40,762 bases of DNA from Pigmentiphaga sp. (GTDB taxonomy: Bacteria; Pseudomonadota; Gammaproteobacteria; Burkholderiales; Burkholderiaceae_B), in contig JALOAI010000037.1 in NCBI GenBank assembly GCA_023228945.1, positions 1 through 40,762 of the forward strand, read 5' to 3'. Below the pieces are notes generated by a model, which did not search any database, was not told the origin of the DNA, and saw nothing but the letters and a program-made list of their open reading frames with translations. Below are positions 7,999-14,906 of the stretch, one piece after another. Positions within the stretch are counted from its first letter, which is position 1, and each line of letters begins with the position of its first letter. The translations under genes were made by a program, and so were the position numbers.

Positions 7999-9322
7999 TC
8001 AGCGGATCTCCTCTACGTTCAACTCGGTGGCGGCGACTTTTTTCAGTTCGACTTTGTCGACCTTGCCGGAAGGCAATTGCGGCAGCGTGGATGCCACCAC
8101 AATGCGCTTGGGGACTTTGTAGTTGGCCATGCGGGTACGGCACCATTCACGCAAGGCATCGCCAGTGGGTGGCGCGATGCTCTCGGTGGTAGGCAGCACA
8201 TAAGCCAGGCCAACTTCGGCATACAGTGGATGCGGCAGGCTGATCACGGCCGCCAGCCCCACTGCGGGATGCTCCTCCAGCACCGCTTCGATCTCTCTCG
8301 GATAGATGTTGTAGCCACCCCACTTGAACATCTCCGACATGCGGCTGACGAAGCGCACATAACCCCGCTCGCCGACCTCGGCGATATCGCCGGTTCTAAA
8401 GTAGCCATCGGCGGTGAAGGCAGCAGCGGTGGCTTCAGGTCGATTGAAGTACTCGAGCATGCAGCGCGAACGCTCGACCTGGATCTCGCCCTGTTCGCCC
8501 GGCTGGGCCAACCGCCCTTCTGCGGTCATGATGCGGATCTCATCGGCATAGATGGCATGGCCGATCGTTGTCGCGAGAGTCTCCAGGCTGTCGCCATCGG
8601 GATAGGTGCAAGTTACGCCGCCGCAGCACTCGGTAAGCCCGTAGATCGGGCTGTACTTCCAGCCGAGACCATCGATGCGGCGCAGCAGCTCCACGGGCAT
8701 TCTTGTTATAGCCGCGGCCACGCTCCATCATTCCGTGATTGGGCAGCACCGCTCCTTTCGGATTGCCCGATGATCCCGAGGTATACACGATAACCGCCGC
8801 ATCGAACCTCCGATCGCGGCCGGATTCCATCTCGAACGGCTCGCGTCCGGTCACCGCCTTGAGTTCGCTGAAGCGCTTGCCGGGCGTGGCGCCGTCGTCA
8901 AGGCAAATGATGTCCGTCAGGCAGGGGTTCCGCTCCCGCAAGGCTTCGACGTCTTCCAGGTAGGAACGCCCCTCAAACCCGGAAATGTGGAACAGGAGCG
9001 AAGGTTGCGCGTCCTCGATCACGTACTGGAACTCGCGAAGGCGATACTGGGGGTTCAGGCAAACCCAAATCGCCCCGACCATATTCATCGCGATCAACAA
9101 CACCACGGAGTCGACTCGCGGCGTCGTCAGAATCGCAATCCGGTCGCCCCGCTCGACACCGAGATCACGCAGAATCGCGGCGTAGTGGCTGGCGCGATCC
9201 GCGAGCTCGGCATAGGTGCAGCTCGCCTCCGGCGACTTTAGCGCCACCCGGTTGCCGATGGTTCTGGCAAACTCCAGCACGCACTCAGCGTAGCTATTGG
9301 CATTGGAATACTGTTGCATCAT
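7999..9322 (-). pseudogene. AMP-dependent acyl/aryl-CoA ligase, internal deletion and frame change
   Basis: Would activate a carboxylic acid to its CoA thioester. The N-terminal part reads from ATG 9322 to about 8705 and includes the AMP-binding loop YTSGSSGNPKGA. The C-terminal part, in another frame from about 8715 to 7999, has IYGLTE, YFRTGDIAEV, the hinge region FVSRMSEMFKWGGYNIYPREIE and the catalytic-lysine motif LPSGKVDK. Family members have roughly 100-120 residues between the P-loop and the PVELLRRID block, but here the two almost touch. A deletion of some 300 bases around 8700-8715, not divisible by three, explains both the loss and the frame switch. Not expected to be active. Confidence 0.88.
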
Positions 9323-9366
9323 TCCCTTTCTGGCTCTCGATATTTCGGTACATTCCTGCGCGGCGC

Positions 9367-9932
9367 TCAGTCCGCCCTGGCGATCACGTAGGCCGCCAGC
9401 ATCTGTTCACTATCGGCATAACCGCCGATCTCGTCGAACACATTGGCGATGGCATTGACGCCTTTATTGATGAAGCCCACCGCTTCCGCCGGCTTGTCGG
9501 CCACCCGCCCGGCCCATGCCAGGGCGGTTTCCACGGCTTTTCGGTGAGGCACCAGCTCGTCGCCCAGCCCCCACATCACCGCCTTCTCCGCCGGCACCCT
9601 TTCAGCCATCAGAATCGGGCGCTTGGTGCGCGAGGGGCCGATGAGGCGAACCAGTTTCGGGACGCTGCGCCAGCCATACGCCACTTTGAGCTCCAGCTCC
9701 GGCACGTAGACGAAGCTGGTTTCGGCCATGACGCGCATGTCGCAAGCCATGGCAAGCGTCAAACCGCCGCCGACGACCGCTCCTTCGATCGCAGCTATGG
9801 TGACCTGCGGCAATTCGCCCCACAGCCTGACCATCTCGTGCCCATGATTGACCGAGTCGAGGAACCTGGAAGGCTCGCCGGGATCGACGAAAATCTCCTG
9901 GTCGTTTTTGTCGGCATGAGCTTCCCCCGAAA
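9367..9932 (-). pseudogene. enoyl-CoA hydratase/isomerase (crotonase), N-terminus removed by IS
   Basis: C-terminal 186 or so residues of a crotonase-fold enzyme: oxyanion-hole and core motif IAAIEGAVVGGGLTLAMACD, then MAETSFVYVPELELKVAYG, VRLIGPSRTK and a helical tail. Normal members have about 255-280 residues, so roughly 70-90 N-terminal residues, including the first oxyanion-hole segment, are absent. The frame meets the inverted repeat of the downstream IS3 element at 9933. The missing part does not reappear on the other side of the IS, which is ribosomal-cluster flank, so sequence was deleted or rearranged. Confidence 0.85.
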
Positions 9933-9985
9933 TTTCGCCTTCCACGAGGTCGCGTATAAACTCGACGTAAAGGAAGGAATCGAGC

Positions 9986-10279
9986 ATGTTCAAGGTACCG
10001 AAACAGGTGTACACGGCGGAGTTCAAGCTAGCCGCTGTGCAACGAGTGAGTGATGGACAAGGCATGGCGCTGGTGGCGCGCGAGTTGGGCCTTTCAGAGC
10101 AAACGCTGCGTAACTGGGTGAAGGCTGGGGAAGCTGGCAAGCTCAACCTCAAGGCGGGCAAGCCGGTGACCCCGGAGCAGATGGAGCTATCACGCCTGCG
10201 AGCGGAGAACACACGCTTGCAGATGGAGCTTGCGATTGCAAAAAAAGCGGCAGCATACTTCGCGAAGGACCTGCTGTGA
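9986..10279 (+). CDS. IS3-family transposase OrfA
   Basis: A 97-residue DNA-binding protein with an HTH_Tnp_1 domain (about residues 8-50, LVARELGLSEQTLRNWVKAGE) and a leucine-zipper region (LSRLRAENTRLQMELAIAKK). The 3' end overlaps orfB by four bases (GTGA). A run of seven A lies in frame near the end (10240-10246), suited to -1 slippage into orfB. Confidence 0.93.
   Translation: MFKVPKQVYTAEFKLAAVQRVSDGQGMALVARELGLSEQTLRNWVKAGEAGKLNLKAGKPVTPEQMELSRLRAENTRLQMELAIAKKAAAYFAKDLL
10240..10246 (+). other. programmed -1 frameshift site (A AAA AAA) in IS orfA
   Basis: Seven consecutive A read as AAA AAA in the OrfA frame (KK of IAKKAA). OrfB lies in the -1 frame relative to OrfA, and the overlap is 33 bases downstream. 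This is the usual arrangement for making the OrfAB transposase in IS3 elements. Confidence 0.75.
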
Positions 10280-11166
10280 GGTATGCGTGGATTGCCCAGC
10301 AGGTCAGGCAGTATCCGCTGTTGTCGCTGTGTGATGCGCTGTCGGTCAGTGTGAATGGCTATCGTGCGTGGAAGCGTGGCGGCACACCGAGCAGGAAGCG
10401 ATTGACGGACACGCAGTTGCTGACGGTGATTCGCACGGTGCATGCCCAGGTCAAGGGTGCCTACGGTTCGCCGCGCATGACGCGGGAGATCCGTGATCGG
10501 GGCTATCCGGCCAGCAAGGCACGTGTGGAGCGAGTGATGCGTGAGCATGGCATCCGGGCGCGTCACAAGCGCCGCTACAAAGCGACGACCGACTCGAAGC
10601 ACACGCTGCCGGTTGCCGCTAATGTGCTGAACCGGGAGTTCACTCCTGCCGGGCCGAATCAGGTGTTCAGTGCGGATATCACGTACATCAGGACCGACGA
10701 GGGCTGGCTGTACCTGGCCGTCGTGCTGGATCTGTTCAACAGGGAAGTGGTGGGTTGGTCGATAAAACCGCGTATGACCGCCGACCTGGTAACAGATGCA
10801 CTGACGATGGTTTGGTTCCGGCGCCGGCCGGCGCCAGGGGCGCTGTTCCACTCGGATCGTGGCAGTCAGTACGCCAGTCATGAGTGCCAGCGCCAACTGG
10901 CCGCCTACGGGATGCGCAGCTCCATGAGCCGCAAGGGAAACTGCTGGGACAACGCGCCCACGGAAAGCTTCTTCAACAGTTTGAAGAATGAACGGGTTCA
11001 TGCCACGCGCTACCGAACGCATCAGGAGGCGAAGGCGGATCTGTTCGAATACATGGAAGTGTTTTACAACCGCAGCCGTCGCCATTCGTCGTTGGGCTTG
11101 CTCTCCCCCGAGCAGTTCCTTCGAGACTGGATCAAGGCTCACCAGATGGACAGGCTGGCTGCATAA
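10276..11166 (+). CDS. IS3-family transposase OrfB (DDE integrase domain)
   Basis: A 296-residue catalytic subunit. An HTH_21-like segment (about 40-100, GAYGSPRMTREIRDRG) precedes the integrase core with D134 (FSADITYI), D194 (FHSDRGSQY) and E230 (NAPTESFFNSLK); D194 and E230 are 35 residues apart. The C-terminus has the YNRSRRHSSLGLLSPEQF motif. Independent initiation would use GTG 10276. The frame is intact and ends 23 bases inside the element's right end. Confidence 0.94.
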   Translation: MRYAWIAQQVRQYPLLSLCDALSVSVNGYRAWKRGGTPSRKRLTDTQLLTVIRTVHAQVKGAYGSPRMTREIRDRGYPASKARVERVMREHGIRARHKRRYKATTDSKHTLPVAANVLNREFTPAGPNQVFSADITYIRTDEGWLYLAVVLDLFNREVVGWSIKPRMTADLVTDALTMVWFRRRPAPGALFHSDRGSQYASHECQRQLAAYGMRSSMSRKGNCWDNAPTESFFNSLKNERVHATRYRTHQEAKADLFEYMEVFYNRSRRHSSLGLLSPEQFLRDWIKAHQMDRLAA

Positions 11167-11269
11167 CTCGGGACCATTGGAAGGCGAAAAACCGAGGGAA
11201 GGTCACTTGCCGCTGACGCGGCGGCGCTGCCCCCCAAGGGTTTTTTTGCGCTTGGGGCGGCCCGACGGT

Positions 11270-11306
11270 AAAAAAACCGCACCAGCCGGCAAGGCCGAGT
11301 GCGGTT
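11270..11306 (-). terminator. rho-independent terminator after rplQ
   Basis: In the rplQ direction, ACCGCAC (11305-11299 region) pairs with GTGCGGT, with a 16-base loop containing its own GGC/GCC pairs, followed by a run of seven T. It closes the whole ribosomal cluster. Just beyond it (11231-11258) is a second inverted repeat, CCCCAAG/CTTGGGG with a T-rich loop. That repeat includes the core CGGGCCGCCCCAAGCGC (minus strand), which also appears in the 75-bp repeats of the importer operon. Confidence 0.85.
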
Positions 11307-11356
11307 CTTGATGCTACGGCGTCACACGCAAGCGCGGCGCCGGAATGTGGCACAAC

Positions 11357-11749
11357 TTATTCGGCGTCGCCCTCGTCGGCCACCACAGGCTCGGGGCGAT
11401 CCACGAACTCCATGAAAGCCATGGGCGCGTTGTCGCCCTGGCGGAAGCCCATCTTGAGCACGCGGGTGTAGCCGCCGGGACGGGCCTGGTAGCGGGGGCC
11501 GATCTCGTTGAACAGCTTGAGCACGGCGTCGCGGTCGCGCAGGCGGGCAAAGGCCAGGCGGTGGTTGGCGACGGTGGGCTCTTTGGCCAGCGTGACGAGC
11601 GGCTCGATGACGCGGCGGAGTTCCTTGGCCTTGGGCAGCGTGGTCTTGATCGCCTCGTGGGTGATCAGGGACACGGCCATGTTGCGGAACATGGCCAGGC
11701 GATGGCTGCTGGTACGGTTGAGTTTACGAAGACCGTGACGGTGACGCAT
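11357..11749 (-). CDS. rplQ: 50S ribosomal protein L17
   Basis: Large-subunit protein near the exit tunnel, 130 residues (E. coli 127). The N-terminus MRHRHGLRKLNRTSSHR and the block ITHEAIKTTLPKAKELR are diagnostic. It has a short acidic C-terminal tail (VVADEGDAE). ATG 11749 has AAGGA 7 bases upstream; an upstream in-frame extension is not homologous. It is the last gene of the cluster, 207 bases after rpoA, with its own possible promoter and a leader hairpin (GGGCGG/CCGCCC, 11774-11790). Confidence 0.98.
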   Translation of the reverse strand: MRHRHGLRKLNRTSSHRLAMFRNMAVSLITHEAIKTTLPKAKELRRVIEPLVTLAKEPTVANHRLAFARLRDRDAVLKLFNEIGPRYQARPGGYTRVLKMGFRQGDNAPMAFMEFVDRPEPVVADEGDAE

Positions 11750-11858
11750 GATGATTTCCTTGTTGAATCTTATGGGGCGGCAAGGCCGCCCGGATGAACC
11801 GGCTCTTCTATCGTCCCCGAACATTCGGGGTCGCGGGCCGATGAAAACGAAACGCGAA

Positions 11859-11887
11859 ATTATACCGGGATTTCAGGGCGCCAATGG
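11859..11887 (-). promoter_or_regulatory. candidate promoter of rplQ
   Basis: A perfect -10 box TATAAT (complement of 11859-11864) stands in the rpoA-rplQ gap. The -35 region at 17-base spacing (CCATTG) is poor. The gap also contains the palindrome GGCGCCATTGGCGCC. It would give rplQ transcription independent of the alpha operon. Confidence 0.45.
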
Positions 11888-11956
11888 CGCCTTTTGGAAT
11901 CAGACAAGCCGCGCAAGCCCCGCCTTTGGGGAGGAGCTAAACGCGGCTACGCCGGA

Positions 11957-12943
11957 TCAGGGGCGCTCGAGGCCCAGCGGCGGCCAGTTGTCGAGCTTCA
12001 TGCCCAGGGTGAGGCCGCGCGCGGCGAGCACTTCCTTGATTTCGTTGAGCGACTTGCGACCCAGGTTGGGGGTTTTGAGCAGTTCGTTCTCGGTGCGCTG
12101 GATGAGGTCGCCGATGTAGTAGATGTTCTCGGCCTTGAGGCAGTTGGCCGAACGCACGGTGAGCTCGAGGTCGTCGACCGGACGCAGCAGGATGGGATCG
12201 ATCTGGGGGGATCCGCGGCTGGGCAGGTCGGCGGCTTCGGCCGAGCCCTCGAGGGCGGCGAAGATCGACAGCTGGTCCATCAGGATGCGGGCGGACTGGC
12301 GCACGGCTTCTTCGGGGGCGATGACACCGTTGGTTTCGACGTCGAGCACCAGGCGGTCGAGGTCGGTGCGCTGTTCCACGCGGGCGCTTTCCACCGCGTA
12401 GCTCACGCGCAGCACCGGGCTGAACGAAGCGTCGAGCACGATCCGGCCGATGGTGCGCGAGTGATCCTCGGCAAAGCCGCGCAGGTTGCCCGGCACGTAG
12501 CCGCGGCCTTTCTCGACCTTGATCTGCATCTCGAGCTTGCCGCCTTCGGTGAGGTGGGCAAGCACGTGATCGGGGTTCACGATCTCGACGTCGTGCGGCA
12601 GTTCAATATCGGCGGCGGTGACCACGCCGGCGCCGTTCTTGCGCAGCGACAGGGTGACTTCTTCGCGGCCATGCAGCTTGAACACGACGCCCTTGAGGTT
12701 GAGCATCATGTCGACCACGTCTTCCTGGACACCGTCAACGGTGGAGTACTCGTGCAGCACGCCGGTGATCTGGACTTCGGTGGGCGCATAGCCGGACATC
12801 GACGACAACAGGATGCGACGCAGCGCATTGCCGAGGGTGTGGCCGTAGCCGCGCTCGAAGGGCTCCATGATCACGCGCGAGTGATGCGGACCGACGTTCT
12901 CGACATCGACGCTGCGCGGCTTGAGGAAGGGGGCGTTTGCCAT
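11957..12943 (-). CDS. rpoA: DNA-directed RNA polymerase subunit alpha
   Basis: Assembly platform of RNA polymerase and contact for UP elements and activators, 328 residues. The alpha-NTD (about 1-230) shows FERGYGHTLGNALRRILLSS and the dimer-interface region. The alpha-CTD (about 250-320) has LTVRSANCLKAENIYYIGDL and LGRKSLNEIKEVL with the DNA-contacting residues. The end LGMKLDNWPPLGLERP is typical of Burkholderiales. AAAAGGA precedes ATG 12943. It is separated from rpsD by 145 bases that contain a terminator-like hairpin, so its level may be set apart from the ribosomal proteins. Confidence 0.99.
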   Translation of the reverse strand: MANAPFLKPRSVDVENVGPHHSRVIMEPFERGYGHTLGNALRRILLSSMSGYAPTEVQITGVLHEYSTVDGVQEDVVDMMLNLKGVVFKLHGREEVTLSLRKNGAGVVTAADIELPHDVEIVNPDHVLAHLTEGGKLEMQIKVEKGRGYVPGNLRGFAEDHSRTIGRIVLDASFSPVLRVSYAVESARVEQRTDLDRLVLDVETNGVIAPEEAVRQSARILMDQLSIFAALEGSAEAADLPSRGSPQIDPILLRPVDDLELTVRSANCLKAENIYYIGDLIQRTENELLKTPNLGRKSLNEIKEVLAARGLTLGMKLDNWPPLGLERP

Positions 12944-13032
12944 GCGATGGGTTCCTTTTCAATACCCTCGGTTCGTTACACCGATAAGGCTGATGGAATG
13001 GTGGTACATCATCGGCGGAATGCCGAGATGGA

Positions 13033-13076
13033 CAAAACGGCGGCGAACCCCCTTGACTTGGGGGTTTGCCGCCGGC
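13033..13076 (-). terminator. terminator/attenuator hairpin between rpsD and rpoA
   Basis: In the direction of transcription, CGGCGGC-AAA-CCCCC pairs with GGGGG-TTC-GCCGCCG around the loop AAGTCAA, a nearly perfect 15-bp stem, followed by TTTT then G. It is strong for a position in the middle of the alpha operon. It may end part of the transcripts after rpsD or protect their 3' ends. Confidence 0.75.
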
Positions 13077-13088
13077 GTAGCGATGGAA

Positions 13089-13712
13089 TTAGCGCGAGTA
13101 GAGCTCGACGACCATCGATTCGTTGACGTCGCGCGCGACGTCGGCGCGGTCGGGAGCCTGCTTGAACACGCCCGACAGCTTGTTGGCGTCGACCTCGACC
13201 CAGGGAGGAATGCCCTGGCTGGTGGCCAGTTGCAGCGCTTCCTGGATACGGCCTTGCTTGCGGGCTTTTTCGCGGATGGTCACGACGTCACCCGGCTTGA
13301 GGATGATCGACGGGATATCGGCGGTATGGCCGTTGAGCTCGACGGCGCGGTGGTTCACCAGCTGGCGAGCCTCGGCGCGGGTGGAGCCGAAGCCCATCCG
13401 GTAGACGACGTTGTCCAGGCGCGACTCGAGCAGCTGGATGAGGGTTTCGCCGGTATTGCCGCGACGGCGCTCGGCCTCGGTGAAATACTTGCGGAACTGC
13501 TTCTCCATCATGCCGTACATGCGCTTGAGCTTTTGCTTCTCGCGCAGTTGCAGGCCGTAGTCGGAGGTACGGGCGCCCGAAGTGCGACCGTGCTGACCCG
13601 GCTTGCTATCGAGCTTGCACTTGGAATCCAGCGAGCGGCGGGCGCTCTTCAGGAAGAGATCGGTACCCTCGCGACGCGAGAGCTTGCATTTGGGGCCAAT
13701 GTAACGTGCCAC
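13089..13712 (-). CDS. rpsD: 30S ribosomal protein S4
   Basis: Primary 16S rRNA-binding protein and, in enterobacteria, translational repressor of the alpha operon; 207 residues (E. coli 206). MARYIGPKCKLSRREGTDL at the start and the S4 RNA-binding domain (LESRLDNVVYRMGFGSTRAE) are clear. The start codon is GTG (13712) behind AAGGGGA. It follows rpsK by 12 bases. Confidence 0.99.
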   Translation of the reverse strand: MARYIGPKCKLSRREGTDLFLKSARRSLDSKCKLDSKPGQHGRTSGARTSDYGLQLREKQKLKRMYGMMEKQFRKYFTEAERRRGNTGETLIQLLESRLDNVVYRMGFGSTRAEARQLVNHRAVELNGHTADIPSIILKPGDVVTIREKARKQGRIQEALQLATSQGIPPWVEVDANKLSGVFKQAPDRADVARDVNESMVVELYSR

Positions 13713-13724
13713 GATGTGTTCCCC

Positions 13725-14126
13725 TTAGATGCGACGACGCTTGGGCGGCCGGCAGCCGTTGTGCGGCACCGGTGTGATATCGGAAATGCTGGTGATCTTG
13801 ATGCCCAGCGCGTTGAGCGCGCGCACCGAGGACTCACGGCCGGGGCCGGGGCCTTTGATCCGCACTTCGAGGTTCTTGATGCCGTACTCGAGGGCGACGC
13901 GGCCAGCCGACTCGGACGCCACCTGGGCGGCGAACGGCGTGGACTTGCGCGAGCCCTTGAAACCGGCACCACCCGAGGTCGCCCACGACAGGGTGTTGCC
14001 CTGGCGATCGGTGATCGTGATGATGGTGTTGTTGAACGACGCATGCACGTGGGCGATGCCGTCGGACACGTTCTTTTTGACCTTCTTGCGCACACGCGAA
14101 GCGGCGCTGCTTTGTGCTTTTGCCAT
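13725..14126 (-). CDS. rpsK: 30S ribosomal protein S11
   Basis: Platform protein of the small subunit close to the E site, 133 residues (E. coli 129). The body GIAHVHASFNNTIITITDRQ and the C-terminal ITSISDITPVPHNGCRPPK are family hallmarks; the PHNGCRPPKRR end matches the normal rRNA-contacting tail. It lies 15 bases after rpsM in the alpha operon. Confidence 0.99.
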   Translation of the reverse strand: MAKAQSSAASRVRKKVKKNVSDGIAHVHASFNNTIITITDRQGNTLSWATSGGAGFKGSRKSTPFAAQVASESAGRVALEYGIKNLEVRIKGPGPGRESSVRALNALGIKITSISDITPVPHNGCRPPKRRRI

Positions 14127-14141
14127 GGTGAGCTAGTCCTG

Positions 14142-14507
14142 TTATTTCTTCAGCGCGATACCGGCGCGACGCGGACCCTTGCGGGTGCGGGCGTTGGTAC
14201 GGGTACGCTGACCCCGCACCGGCAGACCGCGCTTGTGGCGCAGCCCACGGTACGTGCCGAGATCGATGAGGCGCTTGATCGACAGCTGCACTTCGCGGCG
14301 CAGGTCGCCTTCGACGGTGAGCAGGCCAATCTGCTCGCGAATGCGCTCGAGTTCGGCGTCGTTGAGGTCTTTGACCTTTTTATCGACAGCCACACCGGCG
14401 GCTTCGCAGATTTTGCGGGCGCGGGTACGGCCGATGCCGAAAATCGCAGTCAGCCCGATCTCGGTGTGCTGATGCGGGGGAATGTTGATGCCAGCAATAC
14501 GGGCCAT
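14142..14507 (-). CDS. rpsM: 30S ribosomal protein S13
   Basis: Head protein forming bridges to the large subunit and touching P-site tRNA; 121 residues (E. coli 118). It starts MARIAGINIPPHQHTEIGL, has the H2TH region FGIGRTRARKICEAAGV, and ends in the basic tail (RTRTNARTRKGPRR) that reaches the P site. AAGGAAA lies upstream of ATG 14507. It is the first ribosomal gene of the alpha operon proper, 29 bases after rpmJ. Confidence 0.99.
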   Translation of the reverse strand: MARIAGINIPPHQHTEIGLTAIFGIGRTRARKICEAAGVAVDKKVKDLNDAELERIREQIGLLTVEGDLRREVQLSIKRLIDLGTYRGLRHKRGLPVRGQRTRTNARTRKGPRRAGIALKK

Positions 14508-14536
14508 AATGTTTCCTTAATAGTCGTTTTGCTGAA

Positions 14537-14650
14537 TCAACCCTGACGCTGCTTATGGCGCGGGTCTGTACAAATCACCCGCACCACGCCGTGGCGCTTG
14601 ATGATCTTGCAATGGCGGCAAATGCGCTTTACAGATGCCATGACTTTCAT
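14537..14650 (-). CDS. rpmJ: 50S ribosomal protein L36
   Basis: A 37-residue gene: MKVMASVKRICRHCKII, then KRHGVVRVICTD and PRHKQRQG before TGA. The zinc-ribbon ligands Cys11, Cys14, Cys27 and His32 are all present, so this is the zinc-binding (C+) form. It sits in its usual place between infA and rpmM-side genes, 26 bases after infA. Confidence 0.96.
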   Translation of the reverse strand: MKVMASVKRICRHCKIIKRHGVVRVICTDPRHKQRQG

Positions 14651-14676
14651 GGTTGACTCCTAATAATCCGCACGGC

Positions 14677-14895
14677 TTATTTCGTACGAAACACGATACG
14701 TGCGCGAGTAAGGTCGTATGGAGTGAGTTCCACCGTCACCTTGTCGCCCGGAAGGATCCGGATGTAGTTCATTCTCATCTTGCCAGAGATGTGGCCCAGA
14801 ACCACGTGGCCATTTTCCAGTTTGACGCGAAAGTTTGCATTGGGGAGGTTCTCGAGAACCTCCCCCTGCATCTGAATGACGTCGTCTTTTGCCAT
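14677..14895 (-). CDS. infA: translation initiation factor IF-1
   Basis: Small OB-fold factor that occupies the A site of the 30S subunit during initiation; 72 residues, the normal length. MAKDDVIQMQGEVLENLPNA and the RNA-binding HISGKMRMNYIRILPGDKV segment are diagnostic. It lies 11 bases after secY. The secY-infA-rpmJ order is typical of beta- and other non-enteric proteobacteria. Confidence 0.99.
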   Translation of the reverse strand: MAKDDVIQMQGEVLENLPNANFRVKLENGHVVLGHISGKMRMNYIRILPGDKVTVELTPYDLTRARIVFRTK

Positions 14896-14906
14896 GATGG
14901 GTCAAA

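Larger units (their letters stand above)
9933..11189 (+). mobile_element. IS3-family insertion sequence truncating the crotonase gene
   Basis: About 1.26 kb bounded by a perfect 12-bp inverted repeat, TTTCGCCTTCCA at 9933-9944 and its complement at 11178-11189; similarity continues weakly inward. It encodes overlapping OrfA and OrfB. There is no convincing target duplication, and the two flanks belong to unrelated loci (crotonase on the left, rplQ terminator region on the right). This fits a deletion or recombination event at the element rather than a simple insertion. It differs in sequence from the IS at 4162-5389. Confidence 0.87.

Noticed and set aside
9933..11142. Minus-strand frame continuing the crotonase upstream for another 400 codons
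   Set aside because: It is the complement of the IS transposase genes. Crotonase similarity stops at the IS inverted repeat, so this is chance open frame rather than a fusion protein.
12921..14546. 541-codon plus-strand frame opposite rpsD, rpsK and rpsM
   Set aside because: Mirror frame of highly conserved ribosomal genes; the composition is a shadow of their codon bias. The same holds for plus-strand frames at 16694-18358, 21683-23128 and 23130-24350.
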